Assembly: GCF_900112685.1 (NCBI RefSeq)
Contig: NZ_FOMS01000002.1
Location: 124,001 to 188,000 of the forward strand
Reading direction: 5' to 3'
DNA length: 64,000 nt
Source of the DNA: Roseivivax sediminis
GTDB taxonomy: Bacteria > Pseudomonadota > Alphaproteobacteria > Rhodobacterales > Rhodobacteraceae
Positions within the stretch are counted from its first letter, which is position 1. Every line of letters begins with the position of its first letter. The position numbers and the translations under genes are program-made. Below the pieces are notes generated by a model, which did not search any database, was not told where the DNA came from, and was given only the letters and a program-made list of their open reading frames with translations. Of the stretch, positions 44,597 through 54,908 are shown in pieces.

Positions 44597-47500
44597 CTAC
44601 TGCTCCGGCACCAGGATCTCGCGCTTGCCGACATGGTTGGCGGGGGACACGACTCCCTCGTCCTCCATCTGCTCCACCAGCCGGGCGGCCTTGTTGTAGC
44701 CGATGCCGAGCTTGCGCTGGATGTAGGAGGTGGAGCACTTGCGATCCTTGATGACGATCGCCACCGCCTGATCGTAGAGCGCATCCTCCCCGCCGGTATT
44801 GCCGCCGGTGTTGAGTCCGAGAACGGCGTCGATGTCGCTGGCCTTCTCGTCCTCGGGGCCCTCGACGACGCCGCCGACATAGTCGGGCGGGCCGAAGGCC
44901 TTGAGGTGGTTGACGACTTCCTCGACCTCCTCGTCGGAGCAGAACGGCCCGTGGCAGCGGGTGATCTTCGCCCCGCCGGCCATGTAGAGCATGTCGCCCA
45001 TGCCCAGGAGTTGTTCGGCCCCCATCTCTCCGAGGATGGTGCGGCTGTCGATCTTCGACGTCACCTGGAAGGAGATCCGGGTCGGGAAGTTCGCCTTGAT
45101 CGTGCCGGTGATGACGTCCACCGACGGGCGCTGCGTCGCCATGATGAGGTGGATGCCGGACGCCCGCGCCATCTGCGCGAGGCGCTGGATGCAGGCCTCG
45201 ATCTCCTTGCCGGCGACCATCATCAGGTCGGCCATCTCGTCGACGATGACGACGATATACGGCATCTTGACCGGCTGGATCTCCTCGGTCTCGAAGACAG
45301 GATCGCCGGTCTCGTCGTCGAAGCCGGTCTGGACGGTGCGCGAGAACATCTCGCCCTTCTTCAGCGCCTCGTCGACGCGGCCGTTGTAGCCGTCGATGTT
45401 GCGCACGCCCATCTTGGACATCTTGCGGTAGCGGTCCTCCATCTCGCCGACGACCCACTTGAGCGCGACCACAGCCTTCTTGGGGTCGGTCACGACGGGG
45501 GACAGAAGATGCGGGATGCCGTCATAGACCGACAGTTCGAGCATCTTGGGGTCGATCATCACCAGGCGCAGCTCGTCCGGCGACAGCTTGTAGAGCAGCG
45601 ACAGGATCATCGTGTTGATCGCCACCGACTTGCCCGACCCGGTGGTGCCCGCGATCAGCAGGTGCGGCATCTTCGCGAGGTTCGCGACCAAAGGATCGCC
45701 GCCGATATCCTTGCCGAGCGCGAGCGGCAGCTTGGCGTTGCCGTCGCCGTATTCGCGGCTCGACAGGATCTCGCGGAAGGACACCATCTCGCGGTTGTCG
45801 TTGGGCAGTTCGATCCCGATGACGGAGCGTCCGGGCACCGTGGAGACGCGCGCCGACAGCGCCGACATCGACCGCGCGATGTCGTCGGCGAGGCCGATGA
45901 CGCGGCTTGCCTTCAGGCCCGGCGCCGGCTCGAGCTCGTACATGGTCACGACCGGGCCGGGGCGGACCGACACGATCTCGCCCTTCACGCCGTAATCGTC
46001 GAGCACGCTCTCGAGCATCCGCGCGTTCTCTTCCAGCGCCTCGTCCGACAGGTGATGGCGCTGGATGCGATCGGGGCTCATCAGGAGCGACAGCGGCGGC
46101 AGCTCGAACTCGGTCTCCGGCTCGTCGAAGGCGAGACGCGGCTCGGCCTCTTCTTGCGCACGCTTCGAGCGCTCCACCGGCTTCGGCGGGGCGGACTGGA
46201 CGACCTTTTTCGGCTGCGCGACCGGAATGGCCGGACGCTGCGCCGGAGAAGGGGAGGGGGCCTGTTCGGCGCCGTAGCCGTCCTCGTAGATGTTGCCGCC
46301 GTCGTCGTCTCCGTCGTCCGTGTCGTCGCGCGTTGCCGGAATTGCGGGCGTGGCCGGGCGCGGCGCGCCCGACTTGCGCGGGATCGCCGGCTGCGGCGCA
46401 GCCTCTGCCCCCGCATGTGTCTCCTGCGGGGCGGTATCTCCCGCCGCCCAGGCGTCGAAATCGGCCTCGGTGTCCGCGTCCGCCTCTTCGGCGACAAAGC
46501 TGGCGCGTTCTGCCCGCAGCGGCGGGCGGGTGTGGGCGCTATCGCGGTCCTCCCAGCGCTCCGTGGCGGGGGGCGCCGCGCGCTGGGCCGTCAGCACCGG
46601 TTCGCGCCGCTCGGGCTGCGCCTGGGCGGCAGTGAGGGGCGGTTCGGCCCGGACGCTGCGGTCGCGTGGCGCGAGATTCGCGATCAGCGGATCGGGCCGG
46701 CGGCCGCGGCCCCTGGTCAGCGGCGCTTCCTCGGCGATGCGGGCCTCGGGAGTCTGGCGCAGGCGGGCGCGGATCGCGTCCGAGATCTTCGCGCGCACGC
46801 GGTCCTCGGTCGGCGCGCCGATGCCGTCGTCCTCGTCCTGCTGCACATCGGTATCGACCAGCTCCGGCTCGGGCATCGGTTCGCCGCGGCGGATCAGCGA
46901 CGGCATCCGGCCGAGTAGCCCGCCCCGCTCCGGTTCGGGCTGCGGCGCCGGTTCGGCGGCGGGAGCATCGCGGCGGGCGACCAGCGGCGCGCGGCGCTGC
47001 GGCTGGGCCGCCGGCTCCGCCTCTGCCGCCTCGCCGTGGGACAGGCGGCCGAGAAGAGCGGGCAGGCGGGCGAGGAATCCGCCGCGTGGCCGGGACGCTT
47101 CCTCTTCCTCGAACACCGCGTCGTCGTCGCCGTCGTCCTCGAACATCGGCTCGGAACGGCGCACGCGCTGGGGCGCCTGTGCGGCGGCCCAGGCGGCGGC
47201 CTCTTCGGCCTCCTGCTGACGGCGGGCGCGGCGTTCGGCGTGGGCGTCCTGCATCGCCTGCGCCCCGCGCACCGCGCCGCCGGCGCCGCGGCCGGCCATA
47301 CGCACGACGGTGGCGTAACTCATCACCAGGCCGACAAGTCCCATGCGCGCGGCATTGGTCAGCTCGCGGCGGGTGAAGCCGATGACGAAGGCGCCCACCA
47401 GCAGCACAGCCGCGCCGCAGCCCACGGTCGCGACCTTGAGCGACAGCGCCGGGCCGAGCGGCAGCAATCCCATGACCGATCCCATCGCCACGTCACCGAA

Positions 47501-47929
47501 GAGCCCGCCGAGCCCGAAGGAATGGTTCCAGTCCGGACCGGCGTTCAGGCCGGCCGCGTAGACGGCGGCGAGCGCCCACCAGATCGGCGTGAAGATCAGC
47601 CGGCCGACAGCGCGCTCCTCCCCGCTATGGGTGACGAAGCGCAGGCCCCAGGCGATCAGAACGACCGGCAGCACCCAGTTGCCGGCTCCGAAGATCATGA
47701 ACAGCGGCGCCGCGACCGCCGCACCGGCAGCGCCCATCCAGTTGCGGACCGGCGCGTCCGTCGCCGACATCCACGACGGATCGTCCGGCGTGTAGCTGGC
47801 AAAGGCGGCGGCGGCCATCAGGCCGACGGCGATCAGCGCAAGGCCCAGAAGCTCCTTGCCGCGCCGCTCCAGCGCGTTTGCCATGTCGGTGTCGAACAGG
47901 GGGTCGCGCCCCCGCGCCTGATATGCCAT
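44597..47929 (-). CDS. ftsK: DNA translocase FtsK
   Basis: 1110 residues. Four N-terminal membrane helices lie within residues 15-190. A long Ala/Pro/Arg/Glu-rich low-complexity linker covers about 200-600. The RecA-like motor has Walker [12 protein letters not shown] and Walker [15 protein letters not shown]-terminal winged-helix gamma domain ([21 protein letters not shown]) reads polarity sequences and contacts XerD. It pumps chromosome dimers through the septum. ATG 47929 has a GAGGCGAGG site; ATG 47971, directly after the aminotransferase stop, is an alternative. Confidence 0.96.
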   Translation of the reverse strand: MAYQARGRDPLFDTDMANALERRGKELLGLALIAVGLMAAAAFASYTPDDPSWMSATDAPVRNWMGAAGAAVAAPLFMIFGAGNWVLPVVLIAWGLRFVTHSGEERAVGRLIFTPIWWALAAVYAAGLNAGPDWNHSFGLGGLFGDVAMGSVMGLLPLGPALSLKVATVGCGAAVLLVGAFVIGFTRRELTNAARMGLVGLVMSYATVVRMAGRGAGGAVRGAQAMQDAHAERRARRQQEAEEAAAWAAAQAPQRVRRSEPMFEDDGDDDAVFEEEEASRPRGGFLARLPALLGRLSHGEAAEAEPAAQPQRRAPLVARRDAPAAEPAPQPEPERGGLLGRMPSLIRRGEPMPEPELVDTDVQQDEDDGIGAPTEDRVRAKISDAIRARLRQTPEARIAEEAPLTRGRGRRPDPLIANLAPRDRSVRAEPPLTAAQAQPERREPVLTAQRAAPPATERWEDRDSAHTRPPLRAERASFVAEEADADTEADFDAWAAGDTAPQETHAGAEAAPQPAIPRKSGAPRPATPAIPATRDDTDDGDDDGGNIYEDGYGAEQAPSPSPAQRPAIPVAQPKKVVQSAPPKPVERSKRAQEEAEPRLAFDEPETEFELPPLSLLMSPDRIQRHHLSDEALEENARMLESVLDDYGVKGEIVSVRPGPVVTMYELEPAPGLKASRVIGLADDIARSMSALSARVSTVPGRSVIGIELPNDNREMVSFREILSSREYGDGNAKLPLALGKDIGGDPLVANLAKMPHLLIAGTTGSGKSVAINTMILSLLYKLSPDELRLVMIDPKMLELSVYDGIPHLLSPVVTDPKKAVVALKWVVGEMEDRYRKMSKMGVRNIDGYNGRVDEALKKGEMFSRTVQTGFDDETGDPVFETEEIQPVKMPYIVVIVDEMADLMMVAGKEIEACIQRLAQMARASGIHLIMATQRPSVDVITGTIKANFPTRISFQVTSKIDSRTILGEMGAEQLLGMGDMLYMAGGAKITRCHGPFCSDEEVEEVVNHLKAFGPPDYVGGVVEGPEDEKASDIDAVLGLNTGGNTGGEDALYDQAVAIVIKDRKCSTSYIQRKLGIGYNKAARLVEQMEDEGVVSPANHVGKREILVPEQ

Positions 47930-47971
47930 GCCTCGCCTCTTCGTCGGTCTTTTTACTTGCCTGTCGGCCAT

Positions 47972-49150
47972 TTACGGATAGAGCGCCCTCGCCAGGCGCG
48001 TCAGCCCGTCGGCCGTTTCCTCGCGCGGGGCGACCAGCGCCACGCGAATGTATCCCTTGCCCGGATTGCCGTGTTCGGTGTCCCGCGACAGGTATGCGCC
48101 GGGCAGCACGCGCACCCCCGTCTGTTGCCACAGCTTCAGCGCCGCGTCTTCCCCGTCCGCGACCGGCAGCCACAGGAAGAACCCCGCCTCGGGCGCGCGG
48201 TAGCCCGGCACATGGCCAAGCGCGCGGTCCGCGACGGCGTATTTCTCCGCGTAGAGCCGGCGGTTCTCGACCACGTGATCCTCGTCCGCCCAGAGCGCGG
48301 CGGCCGCGTACTGCAGCGGCAGAGGAAGCGGCGCCCCGGCATAGGCCCGAAGCTGACGCAGCCGCGCGATGCACTCCGGCCCGCCGGCCACGAAGCCCGA
48401 GCGCAGCCCGGGCAGGTTCGACCGCTTGGACAGCGAATGAAAGACCACGACCCGCTCGGGGTCCGCGCCCATTTCCTGCGCGACCTCGAGCGCGCCGGGC
48501 GGCGGCGTGTCGCGGTAGATCTCGCTGTAGCATTCGTCCGCGAGGATGCGGAAATCGTAGCGTTCGGCCAGCGCGATCAGCCGGCGCCAGTAGTCGCGAT
48601 CCGCCACCGCGCCCTGTGGATTGGCCGGAGAGCAGATATAGGCCAGCGTGGCGCGGTTCAGCACGTCCTCCGGCAGGCTCTCGTAATCGGGCAGATGGCC
48701 CGTCGCCTCCGTGGCGTTGGCAAAGACAGGCTCCGCGCCGACCGACAGAGCCGCGACGGCATAGACCTGGTAGAACGGATTGGGCGAGAGGATCACCGGG
48801 CGCTTGCCGTTCTTGGTCTCGGGGCAGAGCGCCATCGCCGCGTTGTAGAGCCCTTCGCGCGTGCCGTTCAGCGCCATCACCTGTCGCTCGGGGTCGAGCG
48901 TCACGCCGTAGCGCCGGGCGAACCAGTCGGTCGCGGCCGTCAGCAGTTCCGGCGCCCCCTCGTTGGTGGGGTAACGTCCGAATCCCTCGGCGTGCTCGGC
49001 GATGATATCGGTGATCCAGGCAGGAAAGCGGTGCTTCGGCTCGCCGATCGTCATGTGCACGACCGGGCCGCCCGCCGCATGCTCGTCGAGCAGCGCGCGC
49101 AGACGCGGGAACGCGTAAGCCGGGAGGGTTGAGAACCGCTCGGGAAACAT
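47972..49150 (-). CDS. PLP-dependent aminotransferase, probably DapC-type
   Basis: 392 residues, fold type I class I/II. The start FSTLPAYAFPRLRALL and MTIGEPKHRFPAWI resembles the succinyldiaminopimelate transaminase (DapC) group. NPFYQVY, CSPANPQGA, ILADECYSEIY and the Schiff-base lysine in FHSLSKRSNLPGLRSGF are clear. It would make the meso-diaminopimelate precursor for lysine and cell wall. Substrate assignment is moderate; alanine or aspartate transaminase activity is possible. Its stop abuts an upstream candidate ftsK start. Confidence 0.85.
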   Translation of the reverse strand: MFPERFSTLPAYAFPRLRALLDEHAAGGPVVHMTIGEPKHRFPAWITDIIAEHAEGFGRYPTNEGAPELLTAATDWFARRYGVTLDPERQVMALNGTREGLYNAAMALCPETKNGKRPVILSPNPFYQVYAVAALSVGAEPVFANATEATGHLPDYESLPEDVLNRATLAYICSPANPQGAVADRDYWRRLIALAERYDFRILADECYSEIYRDTPPPGALEVAQEMGADPERVVVFHSLSKRSNLPGLRSGFVAGGPECIARLRQLRAYAGAPLPLPLQYAAAALWADEDHVVENRRLYAEKYAVADRALGHVPGYRAPEAGFFLWLPVADGEDAALKLWQQTGVRVLPGAYLSRDTEHGNPGKGYIRVALVAPREETADGLTRLARALYP

Positions 49151-49583
49151 GACTCGGACTGCCTCGGATCGCGGGGTCGTTGGCGCCCCGTCGTTGACGG
49201 CAGGATAGGGGACGACAGGCGCGGCCGTCCAGCGCCGCGTGGCTGCGCCGCCGCGATGTGACCGATAAGCCTCAGGGCAGAGAAAGAAAATTTCCCCGGC
49301 GGGAATTGGCCTGCGCGGTTCCGCGCCGCCCGGACGGCGCGAGTCGCGCGCGACTCGACACTGCGGCCGAAGGGCAGCGGTCCGGGCCGGAGCGCGACCC
49401 GTGCAGCGTCGGGCCGCGGCGCGGCGATCCGGATAGGCGAGCGGCGTTGCTTGATGGCTGAATTGGCCGAACAAGCTCCGAGCGAAGCGCCATCGTCAGC
49501 CAATCCCCGGGCCGGGGGGGCGGCCCGGCGGTGCGCGGCGGCCTGCGGCCTTGCTTCCGCGACCGCCGGACTCGGAGGTCCCG
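49151..49583. other. 433-base spacer between dsbA-like and aminotransferase genes
   Basis: Same-strand spacer with no convincing gene. A short AT-rich patch at 49285-49300 (AAAGAAAATTTCCCC) may hold the promoter of the aminotransferase-ftsK unit. GC-rich stretches at 49505-49530 could form a 3' hairpin for a neighbouring transcript, but no T-run is visible. Confidence 0.4.
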
Positions 49584-50267
49584 TTACTCCGGCAGCTTCT
49601 CGTCGAGGAGCGCCGAGAAATCCTCGTAGTTCATGTTCGAGTGCTTTTCGCCGTCGACGATGAAGGTCGGTGTCGCCTCGACCTCGTCGGCTTCGGCGTT
49701 CTCCTGGTACCACGCCACCAGCGAGCGCAGCTTGTCGCCGTCGGTCAGGCAGCTCTCCAGCTCCTCGTTCCCGAGGCCCGCCAGACGGCCGACCTTGCGA
49801 AGCTCGTCGGCGATCTCCGCCTCGGAGCCGGCGCGCGCCCATTCGTACTGCCCCTCGAACAGCATGTCGGTGATGCCGAAGAAGCGCTGCGGGTCCTCGC
49901 CGCAGCGGGCGATCAGCGATGCCCACATGCCGTACTTGTCGAAATAGACCTCCCGCATGGTGAACGAGATCTTGCCGGTGTCGATATAGTTCGCCTTGAG
50001 CTCGCCAAAGACCTGCTGATGGAAGCTGGCGCAGTGCGGGCAGGTGTAGGACGCGTATTCGATCACCTCGACCGGCGCATCGGCTTCGCCGAGCGTCATT
50101 TCGGTGATCTCGACTGTCTCGCTCTCTTCGCCGCTCTCCTGCGCAGCGGCGGCGCCCGGCAGCGCTATGCTCGGGGCCGAGGTGTTCACGCCAGCGCCGC
50201 TGAGGGCCCAGAACCCGCCGCCGAGAAGAACGGCGGCCAGCGCCGCGGGAAGGATGATCCGTGTCAT
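49584..50267 (-). CDS. DsbA-family thiol:disulfide oxidoreductase
   Basis: 227 residues from ATG 50267. N-terminal signal or anchor (MTRIILPAALAAVLLGGGFW), thioredoxin fold with active site CPHC (Cys76, Cys79), inserted helical domain and cis-Pro in ATPTFIVDG. It should introduce or shuffle disulfides in exported proteins. A TTG at 50273 is six bases from a perfect AAGGAG (50280-50285), whereas the ATG is 12 bases away, so a TTG start is possible. It lies 41 bases after the DciA-like gene. Confidence 0.9.
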   Translation of the reverse strand: MTRIILPAALAAVLLGGGFWALSGAGVNTSAPSIALPGAAAAQESGEESETVEITEMTLGEADAPVEVIEYASYTCPHCASFHQQVFGELKANYIDTGKISFTMREVYFDKYGMWASLIARCGEDPQRFFGITDMLFEGQYEWARAGSEAEIADELRKVGRLAGLGNEELESCLTDGDKLRSLVAWYQENAEADEVEATPTFIVDGEKHSNMNYEDFSALLDEKLPE

Positions 50268-50308
50268 GGGCAATCTCGTCTCCTTGAGTGGTCTCGGGCC
50301 GGCCCGCG

Positions 50309-50818
50309 CTAGGGGCGCCGCCGCCCCCCGTAGTGGTTCTGCGCCAGACGTTCCAGCGCCGCGCGGAGGCCGTCGTCCGTGACACCCTCTGCCGTGTCGC
50401 GCGCCGCCGCCTGCGTGGCCGGATCGGCGTCGGGCGCCTCGTCGCGTGCCCTTCGGTGCACGAAATCCGCCTGGCCTTCGGCAAAGCCGGTCGCGGCGGT
50501 CTGGGTGATGCGGATGCGCGAGATCGCGTTGTAGCCGTAGACGGCGTTCACCCGCTCGCGCAGCTTCTCGCGCTCCATGTTCAGCACCGGCGCGGACGCC
50601 CCGGTGGTCAGCAGCGTCAGCGTCGCGTCGATGCCGCCGCGACCGTAGCTGACCTCAACCGGCCGGCTGATCGCGGCGATCTTCTCTCCCGCGATCTCGG
50701 GCCAATGGGTCAGCAGCCGCGACTGCGCGAAGCCGCGGCTTTCAGACGCCTTGCGAATCCGGCCCTGAAGCAGTTTGCCGGTGCGGGCGAAGCCGTAGGT
50801 GGTGGAGGCGCGTGGCAT
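50309..50818 (-). CDS. DciA-like protein (DUF721), putative replicative helicase loader
   Basis: 169 residues. The N-terminal DUF721 region, LLTHWPEIAGEKIAAISRPVEV with LRERVNAVYGYNAI further on, has the KH-like fold of DciA. The C-terminal third is charged and Ala-rich. In bacteria lacking DnaC or DnaI, DciA helps load DnaB at the origin. It is divergent from mutY and upstream of the DsbA-like gene. Confidence 0.82.
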   Translation of the reverse strand: MPRASTTYGFARTGKLLQGRIRKASESRGFAQSRLLTHWPEIAGEKIAAISRPVEVSYGRGGIDATLTLLTTGASAPVLNMEREKLRERVNAVYGYNAISRIRITQTAATGFAEGQADFVHRRARDEAPDADPATQAAARDTAEGVTDDGLRAALERLAQNHYGGRRRP

Positions 50819-50903
50819 GGTTGCATCCCTCTCGTCGGCGCTATTCTAGTGGCGCGCGCGCCGGGCACCAGTCCCGGCAACCGAAATCAAGGGATCGTCA
50901 GAC

Positions 50904-51971
50904 TTGCGTGATACCGCCGCCGCACCCGCGCTCTCGGAGGCGCTTCTCGACTGGTACGACCGCCACGCGCGCCGGATGCCCTGGCGCGTCGGCCCGGCCG
51001 CGCGCGCCGCCGGCCTGCGACCCGACCCCTATGCCGTCTGGCTGTCCGAAATCATGCTCCAGCAGACCACGGTCGCGGCGGTCAAATCCTATTTCGAGGC
51101 GTTCACCCGCCGCTGGCCCACGGTCGAGGCCCTCGCCGCGGCCGAGGATGCCGATGTCATGGCCGCCTGGGCCGGACTCGGCTATTATGCGCGCGCCCGC
51201 AACCTGCTGAAATGCGCCCGCGTCGTGGTGTCCGACCATGGCGGCGCCTTTCCCGCCGATCACGACGCGCTGCTGAAACTGCCGGGCATCGGCCCCTACA
51301 CGGCGGCGGCGATCTCCGCCATCGCATTCGACATCCCCGCCACGGTCGTCGACGGCAACGTGGAGCGGGTGATGGCGCGCCTTCACGACGAGCACACGCC
51401 GCTGCCGGCCGCCAAGCCGATCCTGACGGAGCACGCGCGCGCGCTCACCCCCGCCGCGCGCCCCGGCGATCACGCGCAGGCGGTGATGGATCTCGGCGCG
51501 ACGATCTGCACCCCGAAGAACCCCGCCTGCGGCCTCTGCCCCTGGCGCCCCGTCTGCGCCGCCTGGGGCGCGGGCACCGCGGCCGAACTGCCCAAGAAGA
51601 CCCCGAAAAAGGCCAAGCCGGTGCGCCACGGCATCGCCTACCTCGCCCGCCGGGTCGACGGCGCCTGGCTCCTCGAGACCCGGCCCGAGTCCGGCCTTTT
51701 GGGCGGTATGCTCGGCTGGCCCGGCAGCGACTGGGTCGGCCTGGAGGACACGCCCCGGCCCGCGCCGCCGATCCAAGCCGAATGGAAGACCCTCGGCGAA
51801 GAGGCCCGTCACACCTTCACACATTTCCACCTGCGCCTGGCCCTCTGCACCGCGCTCGTCCCGATGGACCGCACCCCGGGCCGCGGCACTTTCGTTCCGG
51901 CAGAGGAGTTCCGCCCGGCCGATCTGCCCACGCTCATGCGCAAGGCCTTCGACCTCGCCCGCCCGCGCTGA
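50904..51971 (+). CDS. mutY: Adenine DNA glycosylase
   Basis: 355 residues from a TTG start; AAGGGAT lies eight bases upstream and no ATG or GTG is nearby. The HhH motif LPGIGPYTAAAI and catalytic Asp in VDGNVERVMARL are present. The 4Fe-4S loop CTPKNPACGLCPWRPVC has the C-x6-C-x2-C-x5-C spacing. A C-terminal NUDIX-like domain recognises 8-oxoG. It removes A paired with 8-oxoG, complementing MutT encoded 10 kb away. Confidence 0.95.
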   Translation: MRDTAAAPALSEALLDWYDRHARRMPWRVGPAARAAGLRPDPYAVWLSEIMLQQTTVAAVKSYFEAFTRRWPTVEALAAAEDADVMAAWAGLGYYARARNLLKCARVVVSDHGGAFPADHDALLKLPGIGPYTAAAISAIAFDIPATVVDGNVERVMARLHDEHTPLPAAKPILTEHARALTPAARPGDHAQAVMDLGATICTPKNPACGLCPWRPVCAAWGAGTAAELPKKTPKKAKPVRHGIAYLARRVDGAWLLETRPESGLLGGMLGWPGSDWVGLEDTPRPAPPIQAEWKTLGEEARHTFTHFHLRLALCTALVPMDRTPGRGTFVPAEEFRPADLPTLMRKAFDLARPR

Positions 51972-52015
51972 GACCGGCGCCGTCCGCGCGTCCCACCCCG
52001 GTCGCTGCGCGCGGT

Positions 52016-52071
52016 CCCGGCTTTCATCTGCCCGAAAATATCCCGGGGAGCGCGAGGGGCTGGCCCCTCGC
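52016..52071. repeat. Convergent-gene hairpin element, copy C
   Basis: Identical over 56 bases to copy B at 43134-43189. It lies between convergent mutY and the phosphate-binding/OmpA gene. Confidence 0.85.
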
Positions 52072-52096
52072 CCCCGCCACCGGCGCGCCGCCTGGC

Positions 52097-53659
52097 TCAG
52101 CGCACCCAGACCTCCACCCGCCGGTTGGCCTCGCGTCCCCAGGAGGTGTCGTCGCAGGCCATGGGCATCGCCTCTCCGAAGGCGTCGGTGGCGATGGCGA
52201 GACGCGCGAAATCCGCCGTCTCCGCGGCGTTGACCACGGCCGCGCGGACCGCCTCGGCCCGTTCGCGGGCGATGTCGAGATTGGCGGCCGCCGGTCCCGC
52301 GCCGTCCGAGAAGCCGACGAACAACAACTGTCTCGTATCGTAGCGCCCCGCCTCGATCGACCGGGCGAGCTGATAAACGTTCGAGCGCGACTGCGCGTCG
52401 AGCCGCGCCGATCCCGGCTGGAACCGGAACGAGGTCGACAGCCGCTGCATGTCGCCCAGCGTGGAGACCATGCGCTTGAGTTCCGCCAAGCCCTCGCTCC
52501 CGCGCGCGACTGTGATGGCATTGGCAAAGCGGTCGCCCTGCAGGTCGACGGGCACCTCTTCGGGCGACTGGTCGACGAAACCGGTCCGCCGGATCACGAT
52601 CTGCGCCGGCTCCGACCGGGTAAAGCCGAGAAACTCGCGCGCCAGAGCCGGAAGCCGCCGCGCCGGCAGGTAGAGGAACATCGGCGCAGTGAGCGGATAA
52701 TCCTCGGTCTTGATATTGCGCCGCGTCGCCGCGAGGCCGAAGCCGCATCTTCCGGTCAAAGTCAGTGTCTTGGCGTTGCCCGTTTCCGAAAAGCTGGCAA
52801 GTCCCAAGGCGAACGGATCGGCGGCGACCGCCGCGACGAGCGCATCGCTGGTGGCGTGGCGGACGACGCCGTCGGGCAGGGACAGGCGCGCGGGCGCGAG
52901 AATCCGGTCGGCAATCCCCTGGCTGAGACCCGAGGCTGCCTCCGGCAGGTGCAGCGTGATGGGCGCGTCGGCGCCGCCGAGACGGTCCCAGCTGGTGACC
53001 TTGCCGCCCAGAACGCGGGACAGATCGGCCAGCGAGATGCCCGAGACCGGATTGCTCGGGCTCACCACCGGCACGATCGCGTCGAGCGCGACGATACGGC
53101 TGCGATTGGCCTCGTCAAGCACGCCGAGCCCGGCCTCGCGGGCGCGCTCCACTTCCTCGGGTCGGATCTCGCGCAGGGACATGACAATGTCGGCCTTGTC
53201 CGCCAGCAGGTCGGCGAAGCCGGTATCGGTGTTGCTGTTGCGGAAGGTGAAGCGCCCCACCGGGCGGTCCTCCTCGGGGTCCGACAGCACGTAGACGAAG
53301 CTGCCATCCGGCGTCCCTTCGCGCGTCGCGCCCAGCCCGCGCTTCAGCGCGAATGCCTCGATCAGCGCCGGCATCAGCACCGATCCCAGCGTCGCCGAAC
53401 CCGAGATCGTCAGCTCGGCCACGTAGTCGGTCAGCGACGGGCAACCGACGCCTTCGCACAGCACGCCCGAACCGTCGACCGTCAGTTCGCCATAGCGCGT
53501 CTCGATCCGGTAGAATTCGCCGTCAAAGCCGAGGAGCGTGCCCGACAGCGCGATGGCGCCATCGCGCGAGCGCAGCGTGATATCCTCGGCCGCCGCTGGC
53601 CCACCCGCCGACAACGCAAGAAAAAGTGCGGCGAAGATCGCCGCACACGAGTGTCGCAT
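52097..53659 (-). CDS. Phosphate-binding-like (PstS) / OmpA fusion protein
   Basis: 520 residues. Signal peptide 1-24 (ending GGPAAAE), a small N-terminal module (25-80), a PstS-like binding domain (about 80-365; TISGSATLGSVLMPALIEAF, DAIVPVVSPSNPVSGISL) and a C-terminal OmpA peptidoglycan-binding domain (about 400-520; LFVGFSDGAGPAAANLDIARERA). The binding protein would thus be tethered to the wall in the periplasm. No pst permease genes are adjacent. Ligand identity is inferred from fold only. Confidence 0.85.
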   Translation of the reverse strand: MRHSCAAIFAALFLALSAGGPAAAEDITLRSRDGAIALSGTLLGFDGEFYRIETRYGELTVDGSGVLCEGVGCPSLTDYVAELTISGSATLGSVLMPALIEAFALKRGLGATREGTPDGSFVYVLSDPEEDRPVGRFTFRNSNTDTGFADLLADKADIVMSLREIRPEEVERAREAGLGVLDEANRSRIVALDAIVPVVSPSNPVSGISLADLSRVLGGKVTSWDRLGGADAPITLHLPEAASGLSQGIADRILAPARLSLPDGVVRHATSDALVAAVAADPFALGLASFSETGNAKTLTLTGRCGFGLAATRRNIKTEDYPLTAPMFLYLPARRLPALAREFLGFTRSEPAQIVIRRTGFVDQSPEEVPVDLQGDRFANAITVARGSEGLAELKRMVSTLGDMQRLSTSFRFQPGSARLDAQSRSNVYQLARSIEAGRYDTRQLLFVGFSDGAGPAAANLDIARERAEAVRAAVVNAAETADFARLAIATDAFGEAMPMACDDTSWGREANRRVEVWVR

Positions 53660-53683
53660 GGAAGGTTCCCGTCAGCCCCGCCG

Positions 53684-54718
53684 TTAGTTGGACGCGATCT
53701 TCAGGTCTTCGATCAGGTTTTTCAACACCAGATAGTCACCCACCGCCTCGCAGTCCGGCATCGCAAGCGTGAGGTCGCGCACGGCGAGTTCCGCGCCGGC
53801 GCGGGTGTCGAGCGTCTGGGCCGCGATATCCGCGCCGCAGTTCATCTCGGTCACCTCTGCCTCGACGCTCACGGCGATCTCGCCGTCGCGGACGGAGGTG
53901 CCGGCCGGGTAGGAATAAACTTCGGCAAGCCGAGGATCGGGCAGCGAGGCATCGCCGAGTCGGAGCAGGAAGCCGCCCTGGCCGCGCACCGCCTCTTCCA
54001 GCGTGCCGGCCGCGTCGTGCCAGACATGGCCGTCGCCAAAATAGTCCGCGCCCCATTCCCGGGCGTGCAGTTCCAGCGCGCTGCGGTCCTGCCATTGCAG
54101 CACGACGCGGTCGTAGAAGGGCAGGGAAGAGACGCTCGCCTGCGCCACGGCTCCGCCGCCGTCATCGAAGGAGGCGATGAACACGGCATTTCCCGTCAGC
54201 GCCGGCATGTCGATCGTAAGCGCGCCGTCCTCGTCGGTGGTCTCGGTGATCATCAGGCCGCTGTGATGCAGGCTTACGCGGGTGCCGTTGCGGCAGGGCG
54301 AGGCCAGTTGCAGGCGCACCAGCGCGCCGGCGATGGGCGTCGCCTCGAGTGTCACCTCGCAATCGAAAGAGGGGCTTTCGGCCTCGCGCGGCAGCGCGTT
54401 CAGCTCCGGCGCCGCGTCCAGCGCCGCCAGGTGATGCGGCGTCTCGGGCAACGCCGGCGCGCGGGCCTCCGCGGGCAGATCGGCGATGGCCGCGGGGGCC
54501 GGATCCACGGTTGCCGGGCCCGGTGCTCCGGTCGGAGCGACGCCTGCACCGGGGCCGTCCGTGCGCGCAGCGGTATCGACGATCCCGGTGACAACGACGG
54601 GACCGCGCGGGGTCATGTCCTCGCCGGGCAGCGTCAGCCCGTATTGCATCACGTAGCCGGTGGCGAGCGCGCAGAACAGCGTGCCGGTCGCCAGGAGTGC
54701 CGTCTTACTGCGAATCAT
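53684..54718 (-). CDS. Exported or membrane-anchored protein of unknown function
   Basis: 344 residues. One N-terminal helix (8-25), an Ala/Pro/Gly-rich linker (about 40-105), then a region with four well-spaced cysteines (FDCEVTLEATP, ASPCRNG, EMNCGADIA, MPDCEAVGD) suggesting disulfides. I believe similar Rhodobacteraceae proteins near secA are sometimes labelled translocase, but nothing in the sequence supports transport. It lies 25 bases upstream of the PstS/OmpA gene on the same strand and could form a unit with it. Confidence 0.65.
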   Translation of the reverse strand: MIRSKTALLATGTLFCALATGYVMQYGLTLPGEDMTPRGPVVVTGIVDTAARTDGPGAGVAPTGAPGPATVDPAPAAIADLPAEARAPALPETPHHLAALDAAPELNALPREAESPSFDCEVTLEATPIAGALVRLQLASPCRNGTRVSLHHSGLMITETTDEDGALTIDMPALTGNAVFIASFDDGGGAVAQASVSSLPFYDRVVLQWQDRSALELHAREWGADYFGDGHVWHDAAGTLEEAVRGQGGFLLRLGDASLPDPRLAEVYSYPAGTSVRDGEIAVSVEAEVTEMNCGADIAAQTLDTRAGAELAVRDLTLAMPDCEAVGDYLVLKNLIEDLKIASN

Positions 54719-54908
54719 GTTCGCCTCCGAGGGGCAAAAGACCGTTTCGAGATCATGAGTGAAGGGGAAAAGGGGCGCCTATGCGGCGTGCGGCAGGACT
54801 CTTTCTGGCGTCGCCGCATTTTGTCGACACAATCCCGGCGCCATATTCGCGTCTGGGCGCAGTCGCGCCGCAAAGAGCGGAGCCTGGCGGCGGGTCGCCG
54901 AAGCGGCC

